From Variovorax sp. Root318D1 (lineage in GTDB: Bacteria; Pseudomonadota; Gammaproteobacteria; Burkholderiales; Burkholderiaceae_C), in assembly GCF_001424835.1 (NCBI RefSeq), contig NZ_LMCQ01000007.1, forward strand, positions 51,677-115,676: DNA of 64,000 nt. Reading direction: 5' to 3'. The notes under the pieces were generated by a model that had not been told where the DNA came from, did no database searches, and saw only the letters and a list, made by a program, of their open reading frames with translations. Positions 37,201-45,554 of the stretch are shown one piece after another. Each line of letters starts with the position of its first letter. The first letter of the stretch is position 1. Made by a program: the position numbers and the translations under genes.

Positions 37201-38970
37201 TCAAAAGCTCGCCAACAGAATGCCAGCCTGCGACACCTGACCCATCGTGGTGTTGTGGATGGTGACCGTGTTGCTTGGCGACAGCGTCAGCACCACATCG
37301 CTACCGTGTTGCTGCATTGCGGCGAACACGTCATTGGCAGTTTGGAAACCGTATCCGCCCAGCCGCAGGGTGTCGATATTCTCAAAGCCGTAGATGTGAT
37401 CGGAAAGCGGCACGCCCGCACCCGTAAAAATCGGGTCGAAGTAGTTGAAGTTGAATGTGTCCGCCCCAGAACCGCCAACTAGAACGTCATTGCCCGGTCC
37501 GCCTTCGATATAGTCATGTCCATAGGACTGCTGCGCCTTGAAGGTTCGAAACCCGCTTATCGATTTTGCGCGGAGTTCGCCCGACTCGGCGAAGCCCTCC
37601 AGCACTTGCGCGCGACTCGATCCGGCGTTGAGAACACCCACCCATCCAGCAAGCCCTTCTGCATCGGGAGCCCGCCCAAGAACATTGGCGTAGAGCTGTG
37701 TCACGAATTGGGTGTTATCCAGATTGCCGTACTTCGTTCGGAACTCGCTGGAGTTCACGAAGGATTGAGCCACTTCGACAATGGTGCTGCGATGGTCGTC
37801 CAACACTTTGGTCCAGCCGTTAAAGCCATTCGCATCCGGTGCGCGGCCAAGGGCTGCTTGATACAGCCGAAACACCGTTCCCTCGTGCTCGTTGGTATAC
37901 GAGGTCAAGAAAATTCCCTGCTCGAACGCCGTAGTGGTCTTGAATTCAGAGGATTGCGAAAAACCAAGCAACACGCTTGCGCGCGAATTTCCGGCATCAA
38001 GCGAATTCACCCAGTTCGAAAGACCGTTCGCATCGGGTGCGCGGTGCAGCACGTTCTGATAGAGCAGCGTGACGAAAGCCGTGTTGTCCAAACCGCCATA
38101 GGTCTTCTGGAATTCGCTGGAGGACAAAAAGTCTGCGGCCACCGATTCTGGGGTCCGGCCGAAATCGACTGCGCGGCTCCAGTCCTCCAGCCCTTTCAGA
38201 TCGGGTTCGCGGTTTAACGCGGCTCGATAGAGCCTGTACACGGTCCCGGTCGAACCGGTGCTGCTACCTCGCGATGCGTCGCCACCATCGACGAAATCGT
38301 TTCCGAAACCACCGTAGAGCGTGTCGTTGCCGCCGCCCCCCATAATCAAATCGTTGCCCCCTGCGCCCGAAATGTACGACGCCCCACTTTGGTTGCCCAG
38401 CAGAATATCGTTGTAAGCCGAACCGGAAATGTTGCGAAATCCGGAAATCGAATCGACATTACCCCACCCATCGATTGCGGTCCCGGAGATGAGATCGACA
38501 CGCACGCCACTCGGATCGTTGGAGTAGTCAACGAACATCATGTTGATGGCAAAGCTACCTGTCGAACGCAGCACATCCGCGCCCGGCCCGCCAGTGACGC
38601 TGCCATAGCTGGATAGAGCGGTGATCGTGTCGTTGCCAGCTCCGCCTATCAAAGCTTCCTGGCCAGCAGTGCCAGTGATGATGTCGTCGCCATCACCGCC
38701 ATCTATGACAGCGGAGTTGGCGGCCCCGATAGCACTGCTGCGAAGAACGTCATTGCCGGCACCGCCCGAGATGTAGTCGTATCCGCCGCCTCCATCTATG
38801 ACGTCGTTGCCATCTTCGCCATAAAGATTGTCGTCTCCGGCATCACCGTAGAGGGCGTCGTCTCCTGCTCTCCCGTAGATGATGTCAGCGCCGCCGAGAC
38901 CGTGGATCGTGTCGGCCTCGCCGGTCCCTGTCAGGATATCGGGGTTCTCTGTGCCCGTCAGAATTGCCAT
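37201..38970 (-). CDS. RTX-repeat protein with DUF4214 domains (copy 2)
   Basis: A 589-residue paralogue of the downstream protein with the same order of parts: N-terminal RTX nonapeptides (GLGGADIIYGRAGDDALYG; residues 8-70), a VRVDLISGTAIDGWG segment near 165, four DUF4214 units (residues 240-480), an RTX stretch and a C-terminal part ending TVTIHNTTMGQVSQAGILLASF. The start at 38970 is M-A-I-L-T-G-T, equivalent to M-P-V-L-T-G-T in copy 1. The Shine-Dalgarno of copy 1 overlaps the end of this gene, so both are made from one transcript. DUF4214 is found in S-layer and secreted proteins. Tandem duplication is clear; role unknown. Confidence 0.88.
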   Translation of the reverse strand: MAILTGTENPDILTGTGEADTIHGLGGADIIYGRAGDDALYGDAGDDNLYGEDGNDVIDGGGGYDYISGGAGNDVLRSSAIGAANSAVIDGGDGDDIITGTAGQEALIGGAGNDTITALSSYGSVTGGPGADVLRSTGSFAINMMFVDYSNDPSGVRVDLISGTAIDGWGNVDSISGFRNISGSAYNDILLGNQSGASYISGAGGNDLIMGGGGNDTLYGGFGNDFVDGGDASRGSSTGSTGTVYRLYRAALNREPDLKGLEDWSRAVDFGRTPESVAADFLSSSEFQKTYGGLDNTAFVTLLYQNVLHRAPDANGLSNWVNSLDAGNSRASVLLGFSQSSEFKTTTAFEQGIFLTSYTNEHEGTVFRLYQAALGRAPDANGFNGWTKVLDDHRSTIVEVAQSFVNSSEFRTKYGNLDNTQFVTQLYANVLGRAPDAEGLAGWVGVLNAGSSRAQVLEGFAESGELRAKSISGFRTFKAQQSYGHDYIEGGPGNDVLVGGSGADTFNFNYFDPIFTGAGVPLSDHIYGFENIDTLRLGGYGFQTANDVFAAMQQHGSDVVLTLSPSNTVTIHNTTMGQVSQAGILLASF

Positions 38971-39088
38971 GTTCTCTCCCTGTTCAATTGACTTGTTTGT
39001 ATGACCCGCCACGAACCTCGCCAAAGGAGCGACGGATCAGCCATTGTGGCCCAGCTCAAGGCCATGCAACCCGACACACCGTTGGCTT

Positions 39089-40291
39089 TTACCAATTCAC
39101 CTCACGCTCCGGCGTAGCCGAAATATGGTGGATTGACAGGTCCGCCCCGTCATATTCCTCTTCCTGCGTGAGCCGCAGCCCCATCGTGGCCTTGAGCGCG
39201 CCGTACACCGCCGCCCCCGCCAGGGCAGCCCAGGCCACACCCATCAAGGTGCCGATGAGTTGCGCCCACACGCTCACCCCGCCGATGCCGCCCAGCGCCT
39301 GCGAGCCGAAGATGCCGGCCGCGATGCCGCCCCAGGTGCCGCACAGGCCGTGCAGCGGCCACACCCCAAGCACGTCGTCGATCTTCCATTTGTTCTGCGT
39401 GAGCGTGAACATGACGACGAAGATGGCGCCGGCGATCCCGCCGACCACCAGGGCGCCCAACGGATGCATCAGGTCGGAGCCGGCGCACACAGCCACCAGC
39501 CCGGCGAGGGGACCGTTGTAGACGAAGCCCGGGTCGTTCTTGCCGAGCGCCAGCGCGACCAAGGTGCCGCCCACCATCGCCATGAGCGAATTGACGGCGA
39601 CGAGGCCCGATATCTTGTCGATGCTCTGCGCGCTCATCACGTTGAAGCCGAACCAGCCCACGCACAGCACCCAGGCACCCAACGCCAGAAAGGGGATGTT
39701 CGACGGCGGATGCGCGCTCAGCGAACCGTCGCCGCGGTAGCGGTTGCGACGCGCGCCAAGCAGCAGCACCGCGGGCAGCGCGAGCCAGCCTCCCACCGCA
39801 TGCACCACCACCGAACCCGCGAAGTCATGGAACTCGCTGCCGGTGGCCGAGGCGATCCACGCCTGGATGCCGAAAGCCTTGTTCCAGGCAATGCCCTCGT
39901 ACAGCGGATAGATGATTCCGACGATGACCGCCGTGGCGATCAGCTGCGGCCAGAACTTGGCGCGCTCCGCGATACCGCCCGAGATGATGGCCGGAATGGC
40001 CGCTGCAAAGGTCAAGAGGAAGAAGAACTTCACCAGCTCATAGCCGCTCTTGGCCGCAAGCTCGGTGGCGCCCACGAAGAAGTGGGTGCCGTACGCCACG
40101 CCATACCCGACCACAAAGTACACGATGGTCGAGACGGAGAAGTCAACCAGGATCTTGACCAGCGCATTGACCTGGTTCTTCTTGCGAACGGTGCCAAGCT
40201 CGAGAAAGGCGAAACCGGCGTGCATGGCCAAGACCATGATGGCGCCGAGAAGGATGAACAGCGCGTCTGCGCCCTGTTTGAGTGCGTCCAT
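39089..40291 (-). CDS. amtB: Ammonium transporter AmtB
   Basis: A 400-residue Amt/Mep/Rh channel, trimeric in the inner membrane. The ATG at 40291 starts MDALKQGADALFILLGAIMVLAMHAGFAFLE without a signal peptide. Conserved pore His residues are in FHDFAGSVVVHAVGG and PLHGLCGTWGG; the AGS/ammonium-signature stretch DFAGSVVVH matches the family. The C-terminus is a short cytoplasmic tail rich in Glu and Asp (EEEYDGAD). A glnK gene normally accompanies amtB but is not seen on either side; a PaaI-type thioesterase gene lies upstream on the same strand, 156 bases away. Confidence 0.95.
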   Translation of the reverse strand: MDALKQGADALFILLGAIMVLAMHAGFAFLELGTVRKKNQVNALVKILVDFSVSTIVYFVVGYGVAYGTHFFVGATELAAKSGYELVKFFFLLTFAAAIPAIISGGIAERAKFWPQLIATAVIVGIIYPLYEGIAWNKAFGIQAWIASATGSEFHDFAGSVVVHAVGGWLALPAVLLLGARRNRYRGDGSLSAHPPSNIPFLALGAWVLCVGWFGFNVMSAQSIDKISGLVAVNSLMAMVGGTLVALALGKNDPGFVYNGPLAGLVAVCAGSDLMHPLGALVVGGIAGAIFVVMFTLTQNKWKIDDVLGVWPLHGLCGTWGGIAAGIFGSQALGGIGGVSVWAQLIGTLMGVAWAALAGAAVYGALKATMGLRLTQEEEYDGADLSIHHISATPEREVNW

Positions 40292-40330
40292 TGAAGCTTC
40301 TTCAAGTTTTTGGTTTGAATTGGTGCGTGC

Positions 40331-40347
40331 ACCCGAATTGCTCGGGT
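40331..40347. promoter_or_regulatory. Inverted repeat upstream of amtB
   Basis: ACCCGA (40331-40336) and TCGGGT (40342-40347) are perfect arms around ATTGC, 40 bases upstream of the amtB start. It may be an operator or a terminator of the thioesterase gene. A clear sigma54 promoter of the sort found before glnK-amtB in many bacteria was not seen. Confidence 0.35.
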
Positions 40348-40447
40348 CAGCGCGCCAAGGAAGCAAAAATGGTGCCCAAAAGCTCTTTGATGGTGCACGG
40401 AGGTCCGAAAGCGGGCTCTCCCTGCTCAAACCGCACCGAATCGGGGG

Positions 40448-40867
40448 CTACTTCGCCGGCGGCGCTTCTTCCACCGGAACCAGGATGGCGCTCCCCGTCG
40501 CCACGAGCTTGAGACTGTCGCCCTCGCCCTGGCCATAGAGCTCGGCGGTCGCAAACACCTGCTTGCGCCCGGCCTTCACTACCTTGCCGCGTGCAATGAA
40601 GGCGCGGCCCAGCGCGGGCGAGAGGCAGTTGACCGAGAAATGCGAGGCTAGCACCCGTCCCGCCACCGTGGCAGCCGCGAAGCCGCAGGCGGTGTCGAGC
40701 ATGGCGCCGATAAGCCCCGCGTGAAGGAAACCGGCGTACTGGCCCATGTCTTCTTCGCGCCACGCCATGCGCAGTTCGGCTTCGCCGTCAGCGGCGCGGG
40801 TCACTTCGAAGCCGGCCCAGCGATTGAAGGCGGCAGTCTTGTTGATGGCCTGGAGGGTGTCGAGCAT
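40448..40867 (-). CDS. PaaI-family hotdog thioesterase
   Basis: A 139-residue protein with the hotdog fold: FEVTRAADGEAELRMAW near residues 20-36, the signature helix QYAGFLHAGLIGAMLDTACGFAA near 43-66 (HAG-type catalytic region), and LSPALGRAFIARGKVVKAGRKQVFATAELYGQG. PaaI proteins hydrolyse acyl-CoA thioesters, for example phenylacetyl-CoA derivatives. No phenylacetate genes are near, so the acyl group is open. It is divergent from the DUF4139 gene. Confidence 0.87.
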   Translation of the reverse strand: MLDTLQAINKTAAFNRWAGFEVTRAADGEAELRMAWREEDMGQYAGFLHAGLIGAMLDTACGFAAATVAGRVLASHFSVNCLSPALGRAFIARGKVVKAGRKQVFATAELYGQGEGDSLKLVATGSAILVPVEEAPPAK

Positions 40868-41062
40868 GGCGGTCTTTCACGAAGAAGGATGAAGCGTCGA
40901 AAAAGCCACTCTACGAAGCGGCCCCGCTGCAGGCCGTCGCGCCCGCGACGCGCAACGCCCGGCCAGTTGCCGAGGCGACAGCGCACTTTTTTTGCGGAGG
41001 CTTAACCCCGGTCGCCGAGGCCCGCCGTATGAGTGGAGGAACGATCCACTACCGAGGCTCCG

Positions 41063-42706
41063 ATGAAAACAAGCTCTTCCTCTTTCTTCTTTTCTGCCGA
41101 CCTGCGCGCCACCTTCGTCGCCGCGGCCTGGCTGATTTTTGCCGCCGGCGCTCAAGCGCAGACCTCCTCCGCCGCGGATCCATCGCGCATCACCCAGGTG
41201 AAGGTCTATCCAGGCAGTGCGACGGTGGAGCGCGTCGCGCGCGTAGCGGCTGGCAGCCGATCCGTCACTTTCGCCTGCCTTCCCGCGGGGCTGGATGTGC
41301 AGAGCCTTCAGGTTTCGGCCGGGGCATCGGTGCGCGTGGGCGAGACCTCGGTGCTCAGCGAACCGCGCGAGCTCTCGGCTCGCTGCGCCACCAGCGCGCT
41401 CGACGGCCGCATCCGCGAGCTCGAAGACCAGAAGGCCGCGCTCCAGGCCGAGAACGACGCGCTCGGCATGGTGACGGGTTATCTCAAGGGCCTTTCGGGC
41501 GGGGGTGGCGAATCGGCCCATGGCGCGCGCGCGCCGTTGGACGTACGCAACCTTGCCGCAATGACTGACGCGATGCGCCGCACCGGGCAAGAGTCGCTGC
41601 TGAAGCAGCACCAGATCCAGCGCAGGCAAACCGACCTCGACCGCCAGCTCAACCCGCTGCTGGCCGAGCGCACGCGCACGCAAGGGAATGGCGCGCAGGT
41701 GGTGGCCGTGACCGTCACCCTGGCCGCCAGCGCCGATGCCGACGTGAAGCTCAGCTACCAGGTCAACGGCCCCGGCTGGACCCCCACGTATCGCGCGCTG
41801 CTCGACACCGCCACGCGCAAGGTGCGCATTGAACGCCAGGCCCTGGTGGCGCAGGCCACGGGCGAAGACTGGCGCGGCGTGAAGCTGGTGCTTTCCACCG
41901 GCCAGCCGCGCCGCGAAACCACCGGCCGCACGCCCGGCGCATGGCGCATCGGCATCGAGCCGCCACAGCGTGCGCCGGCGAGCCCGGCCCCGGCCGCCAT
42001 GATGGCGGCGCCGGCTCCCTTGGCATCGGCCGACAAGCGTGTGATGGCCGAGGCTTCGGAGCCGCTCTTCGACGTGAACGTGTTCGACAACAGCTTTGCC
42101 ACCGAATTCGCGGTGCCGCAGAGCATCGACGTGCCTTCCAACGGTCAGCGCGTGACGCTGGCGCTGGGCCAGCACGAAGACACGGCAAAACTTGCCGCGC
42201 GCACCAGCCCCCGCGTGGACGCTAGCGCTTTCCTGATCGCCGAACTCGCCCAGCCGGCGGGCGTGTGGCCGGCCGGTGCGTTGCAGCTTTACCGCGACGG
42301 CAACTTCGTGGGCAGCGGCCGCTGGAACGCGGCCAGCGATGCAAAGCTCACGCTCTCCTTCGGCCGCGACGAGTTGGTGCGCGTACAAGCCGAGCCCGAG
42401 CAGGACAGCCAGGGCACGGGCGGGTTCGTCGGCTCCCGCGCCGAGCGCAAGGTACAGCGTGCCTACGTGGTCGAGAACCGCCACCGCACGCCCATCGCGG
42501 TGCAAGTGCTGGAGGCCGCGCCGGTGTCGGTCGACGAGCAGGTGCGCGTGGCCACGCAGTTCTCGCCGCAGCCTGGCGAACTGGCCTGGAACAAGCGGCC
42601 CGGCCTCGCGATGTGGAGCTTCGACCTGGACGCGGGCAAGACCGCGCGCGTGGCGGCCGACTACACCATCAGCTACCCGAAGGACGCTCGGCTGCAGATG
42701 CGCTGA
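41063..42706 (+). CDS. DUF4139 domain protein (mucoidy-inhibitor MuiA family)
   Basis: A 547-residue exported protein: signal peptide to about residue 32 (AAAWLIFAAGAQAQ), an N-terminal beta domain (ITQVKVYPGSATVERVARV, the DUF4140 part), a coiled-coil helix near 110-140 (IRELEDQKAALQAENDAL), and a C-terminal DUF4139 domain (LSYQVNGPGWTPTYRALLDTATRKVRIERQALVAQATGEDWRGVKLVLSTGQPR). The family includes MuiA-like proteins of unclear function. The ATG at 41063 is preferred over earlier frame starts as it begins the signal peptide. Confidence 0.85.
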   Translation: MKTSSSSFFFSADLRATFVAAAWLIFAAGAQAQTSSAADPSRITQVKVYPGSATVERVARVAAGSRSVTFACLPAGLDVQSLQVSAGASVRVGETSVLSEPRELSARCATSALDGRIRELEDQKAALQAENDALGMVTGYLKGLSGGGGESAHGARAPLDVRNLAAMTDAMRRTGQESLLKQHQIQRRQTDLDRQLNPLLAERTRTQGNGAQVVAVTVTLAASADADVKLSYQVNGPGWTPTYRALLDTATRKVRIERQALVAQATGEDWRGVKLVLSTGQPRRETTGRTPGAWRIGIEPPQRAPASPAPAAMMAAPAPLASADKRVMAEASEPLFDVNVFDNSFATEFAVPQSIDVPSNGQRVTLALGQHEDTAKLAARTSPRVDASAFLIAELAQPAGVWPAGALQLYRDGNFVGSGRWNAASDAKLTLSFGRDELVRVQAEPEQDSQGTGGFVGSRAERKVQRAYVVENRHRTPIAVQVLEAAPVSVDEQVRVATQFSPQPGELAWNKRPGLAMWSFDLDAGKTARVAADYTISYPKDARLQMR

Positions 42707-42717
42707 GCGCGCGCAAT

Positions 42718-43689
42718 TCAGCGCGGCTCGGGCATCTGGCCTTCGGCGGGCTCGGCGCCCGGCTTGCGCTTCTTTCCGCGAGCCGCCTTCTTGGCCGCGC
42801 GTTCCGCATCGATGCGCTGGCCCTCGGCCAGCCATTGCGTGAACTCTTCAGGCGTCTCGAGCGTGACGCGCCCGAGGTTGCCGGCGCGAAACTCGTGCAT
42901 CACGATCTCGGCCGCCTTCTGCAGGTTGACGCGGCCCTTGCCCAGCAGCGCGCCGCGCTTGCGGCCAATGGCGTCGAGCACCTCTTCGTCCTTCATGGCG
43001 GCGATGGCGGCGGCGTCGTGCTCTGCCAGCTTGAAGCGCGCGGTGATTCCCTCCGCGTAGTTTGCCTTCAGGTAGTTGAGCAGCTCCAGCGCCACTTCTT
43101 CCTCGTCGAAGGCATTGCGCCCCACGGCGCCGCTGGCCGCAAGGTTGTAGCCGCTCTTGGGCACCACGATGCGTGGCCACAGCATGCCGGGCGTGTCCCA
43201 CAGGTAAAAGTCATCGGCCAGCGTGATGCGCTGCTCCAGCTTGGTGATGCCGGCCTCGTCGCCGGTCTTGGCCTTGCGGCTGCCGGTCAGGGTGTTGATG
43301 AGGGTCGACTTGCCGACGTTCGGAATGCCGCAGATCAGAACGCGCATCGGTTTGGCCATGCCGCCGCGGTTGGGCGAGAGCTCGTGGCAAGCGCGCACGA
43401 TGGCCTGCGCTGGCGTGGTCTGGCTTGCGTCGAGCGGTATGGCGCGCGTGGCCGGCAGCGCGTTGTAGTGCGCGAGCCAGAGTGCCGTGCGTGCGGGGTC
43501 GGCCAGGTCCTGCTTGTTGAGCACCTTCAGCGAGGGCCGCCCCGCGGTGAGCTCGGCCAGCATCGGGTTGGCGCTGGAGCCCGGCAGACGCGCGTCGAGC
43601 AGCTCGATGACCACGTCGATGTCCTTCACCCGTTCGGTGATGGCCTTCTGGGTCGTGTACATGTGCCCGGGGAACCACTGGATCGCCAT
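42718..43689 (-). CDS. ylqF: Ribosome biogenesis GTPase YlqF/RbgA
   Basis: A 323-residue circularly permuted GTPase: the G4 motif NKQD is at residues 58-61, ahead of G1 GIPNVGKST at 121-129 and G3 DTPG at 165-168, which is the permuted order of the YlqF/RbgA group. It helps assemble the large ribosomal subunit. It starts with WFPGHMYTTQKAI, the family N-terminus. The C-terminus ends in a Lys/Arg-rich tail (KKAARGKKRKPGAEP) suited to RNA binding. It is convergent with the DUF4139 gene, whose stop lies 11 bases away. Confidence 0.95.
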   Translation of the reverse strand: MAIQWFPGHMYTTQKAITERVKDIDVVIELLDARLPGSSANPMLAELTAGRPSLKVLNKQDLADPARTALWLAHYNALPATRAIPLDASQTTPAQAIVRACHELSPNRGGMAKPMRVLICGIPNVGKSTLINTLTGSRKAKTGDEAGITKLEQRITLADDFYLWDTPGMLWPRIVVPKSGYNLAASGAVGRNAFDEEEVALELLNYLKANYAEGITARFKLAEHDAAAIAAMKDEEVLDAIGRKRGALLGKGRVNLQKAAEIVMHEFRAGNLGRVTLETPEEFTQWLAEGQRIDAERAAKKAARGKKRKPGAEPAEGQMPEPR

Positions 43690-43781
43690 CGATGGATGCT
43701 CTTTCTTTCGCTTTGTCTGGGAGGGGTTGGCACGAAGGCCGGGTGCGCATTGTCGGCCGTGAATGTGAACTGGATCACGTC

Positions 43782-43798
43782 GCTATGTTTTCCATAGC
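43782..43798. promoter_or_regulatory. Short inverted repeat in the YlqF/BamE-like divergent region
   Basis: GCTATG (43782-43787) and CATAGC (43793-43798) surround TTTTC. It is in the 206-base region between two divergent genes. It may be an operator, but with six-base arms chance is also possible. Confidence 0.3.
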
Positions 43799-43895
43799 TC
43801 TGCATGCCCATTCTGCCTGCACCTGGGAGGCTTCCGGCCCCTAGAATCCGCGCGCTGCACCCGCAGCCATCGCCAAAAACTACTGAGGGAAATCC

Positions 43896-44495
43896 ATGTT
43901 CAAGCGCCTTGCCGCTGCCGCACTGCTGGCAGCCACCGTCCTTCCTGCGACCGTCGTTCACGCGCAGCGCCCCTCGCCGCCCCAGGGCCCGATGATCAGC
44001 GGCTACCTGTGTTGCAACATGCGCACCTACGGCAGCTCAATCAGCGACATCAACTACGACGAGCAAGGCACGAGCATCGTGGCGGTGGGCACGCCGGCGC
44101 GCATCACGGCCTACGACTTCCGCTGGTTCGAGGCCGATCTTGCGGGCAAGCCCCAGCGCATCAAGAACGACTACAGCCGCAACATCACGCTCGCCGACTT
44201 CGCGAAGCGCTATGTGGTGGCCGAAGACCCGAAGCAGAAGATGGCGGCGTTCCCGCCCGTCGTCCGCGACGCCATCGTCGCCGGAAAGGTGGCTCCCGGC
44301 ATGACGCGCGAACAGGTGCTGATGGCCATCGGCTACCCAGTGGCCGGCGAGAACCCCAGCCTGGACGCGCTCACGTGGCGCTACTGGCGCGACAGCTGGT
44401 CGGAGTACCAGGTCATCTTCGACGAGAAGGGTCTTGTCAAGACCGTCGCGGGCAACCCCGTGGCACTCAGCCGCGTGCTGGTGCCAACACCTTAG
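43896..44495 (+). CDS. BamE/SmpA-like exported protein
   Basis: A 199-residue protein with a signal peptide ending VVHAQ (residue 24). The C-terminal third contains KVAPGMTREQVLMAIGYP and WRYWRDSWSEYQVIFDEKGLVKTV, the pattern of the SmpA/OmlA fold found in BamE, in which 'GM-T--QV---LG-P' is followed by a beta sheet. The N-terminal part (LCCNMRTYGSSISDINYDEQGTSIVAVGTPARITAY) is not in BamE and has a CC pair. It is a paralogue-like relative rather than the true BamE. Outer-membrane assembly is a possibility. Confidence 0.72.
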   Translation: MFKRLAAAALLAATVLPATVVHAQRPSPPQGPMISGYLCCNMRTYGSSISDINYDEQGTSIVAVGTPARITAYDFRWFEADLAGKPQRIKNDYSRNITLADFAKRYVVAEDPKQKMAAFPPVVRDAIVAGKVAPGMTREQVLMAIGYPVAGENPSLDALTWRYWRDSWSEYQVIFDEKGLVKTVAGNPVALSRVLVPTP

Positions 44496-44650
44496 TTTGC
44501 CAAGAGGCGCGCGGGCGGCGTGACGCGCGCAATCCCCTAGAGGTTTTTGCAACGCGGGGGGCGGTTCCGCCGATATCGCCCCTATCATTTGACCGAGTGC
44601 GGCGCGTGGACGCGTCGGTCGAATCGAAACTTTTTGATGGAGTTACCGCG

Positions 44651-45079
44651 ATGAAACCCGTCTCCGAACTGCTCAAGCGCCACGATTCCGCGGCTTGGCG
44701 CACCTCGCCGGACACCAGCGTGTTCGATGCGCTGGCCACACTGGCCCACTTCGAGGTGGGCGCGCTGATGGTGATGGACGGCGACCGGCTGGTGGGCTTT
44801 CTTTCCGAGCGCGACTACACCCGCAAGGTGGCGCTGCAGGGCAAGAACTCCAAGGAGATGAAGGTCTCCGAGATCATGACGCCCGACGTGATGACCGTAA
44901 CTCCGCAGACCCACACGCGGGCTTGCATGTCGCTCATGAGCCAACGCAAGTTTCGCCACTTGCCCGTGGTCGACGGCGACAAGGTGGTGGGCATGATCTC
45001 CATCCAGGACCTGATGGACGACATCATCAGCGAGCACGAGCAGACGATCGACCAGCTCACCAGTTACATCCGGAGCTGA
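44651..45079 (+). CDS. CBS-domain protein
   Basis: A 142-residue protein made of two CBS domains in tandem: residues 1-70 (VFDALATLAHFEVGALMVMDGDRLVGFLSERDYTRKV) and 75-140 (VSEIMTPDVMTVTPQTHTRACMSLMSQRKFRHLPVVDGDKVVGMISIQDLM). CBS pairs bind adenosine nucleotides and act as energy sensors. No catalytic domain is attached. Neighbours (BamE-like and HPF-like genes) do not tell the partner. Confidence 0.92.
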   Translation: MKPVSELLKRHDSAAWRTSPDTSVFDALATLAHFEVGALMVMDGDRLVGFLSERDYTRKVALQGKNSKEMKVSEIMTPDVMTVTPQTHTRACMSLMSQRKFRHLPVVDGDKVVGMISIQDLMDDIISEHEQTIDQLTSYIRS

Positions 45080-45093
45080 AAAAAGTGCCCCGT

Positions 45094-45114
45094 CCCGGAC
45101 CATGCCGGTCCGGG
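45094..45114 (+). terminator. Hairpin after the CBS gene
   Basis: CCCGGACC (45094-45101) and GGTCCGGG (45107-45114) form an eight-base perfect stem with an ATGCC loop, 14 bases after the CBS stop. No T-run follows, so termination would be weak or would need Rho. Confidence 0.5.
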
Positions 45115-45194
45115 GGTGGGGAACACGCCTACGCGCACGGTCACCGTTTCGGGCGCACAGTAGGGGCTCGTTCATCCATCAGCAGGGACATGGC

Positions 45195-45554
45195 ATGCAG
45201 ATTCAGGTCAACACGAGCAACGGCATCAACAACAAGGACGCCCTGGAGCGCTGGGCCGACACCGAGATCAAGCAGCAACTGGGCCGTTTCGTCGAGGACG
45301 TGACACGCGTCGAGGTGCATCTGAGCGACGAGAACCACGACAAGGCCGGCGGCGGCGACAAGTGCTGCGTGATGGAAGCCCGCCTTGCCCACCACCAACC
45401 GCTTGCGGTTACGCAACACGCCGCCAGCCTCGACGAGGCCTTCCGTGGCGCGGCGGACAAACTCAAGCGCCTGCTGGACAACACGCTGGGCCGTCTCAGC
45501 AACCACCGCGACCGCGAATCGATCCGCAGGGACGCTGGCTTTATCGCCGAGTAG
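45195..45554 (+). CDS. HPF/RaiA-family ribosome-associated protein
   Basis: A 119-residue protein of the short hibernation-factor group: MQIQVNTSNGINNKDALERWADTEIKQQLGRF, then VTRVEVHLSDENHDK and DEAFRGAADKLKRLLDNTLGRL. The basic, helical end fits binding near the ribosomal decoding site. It has a CC pair (KCCVMEARL). The family stabilises or silences ribosomes in stationary phase. It is convergent with the hydrolase gene with an overlap of 14 bases. Confidence 0.82.
   Translation: MQIQVNTSNGINNKDALERWADTEIKQQLGRFVEDVTRVEVHLSDENHDKAGGGDKCCVMEARLAHHQPLAVTQHAASLDEAFRGAADKLKRLLDNTLGRLSNHRDRESIRRDAGFIAE

Noticed and set aside
36100..38970. Repeated DNA that could be mistaken for a CRISPR-like or satellite array
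   Set aside because: The repeats are in frame, diverged, and encode RTX nonapeptides and DUF4214 units.
40877..42835. A 652-codon - strand frame opposite the DUF4139 gene
   Set aside because: Low-complexity Arg/Ala/Gly composition and complete overlap with a gene with a good signal peptide and domains.
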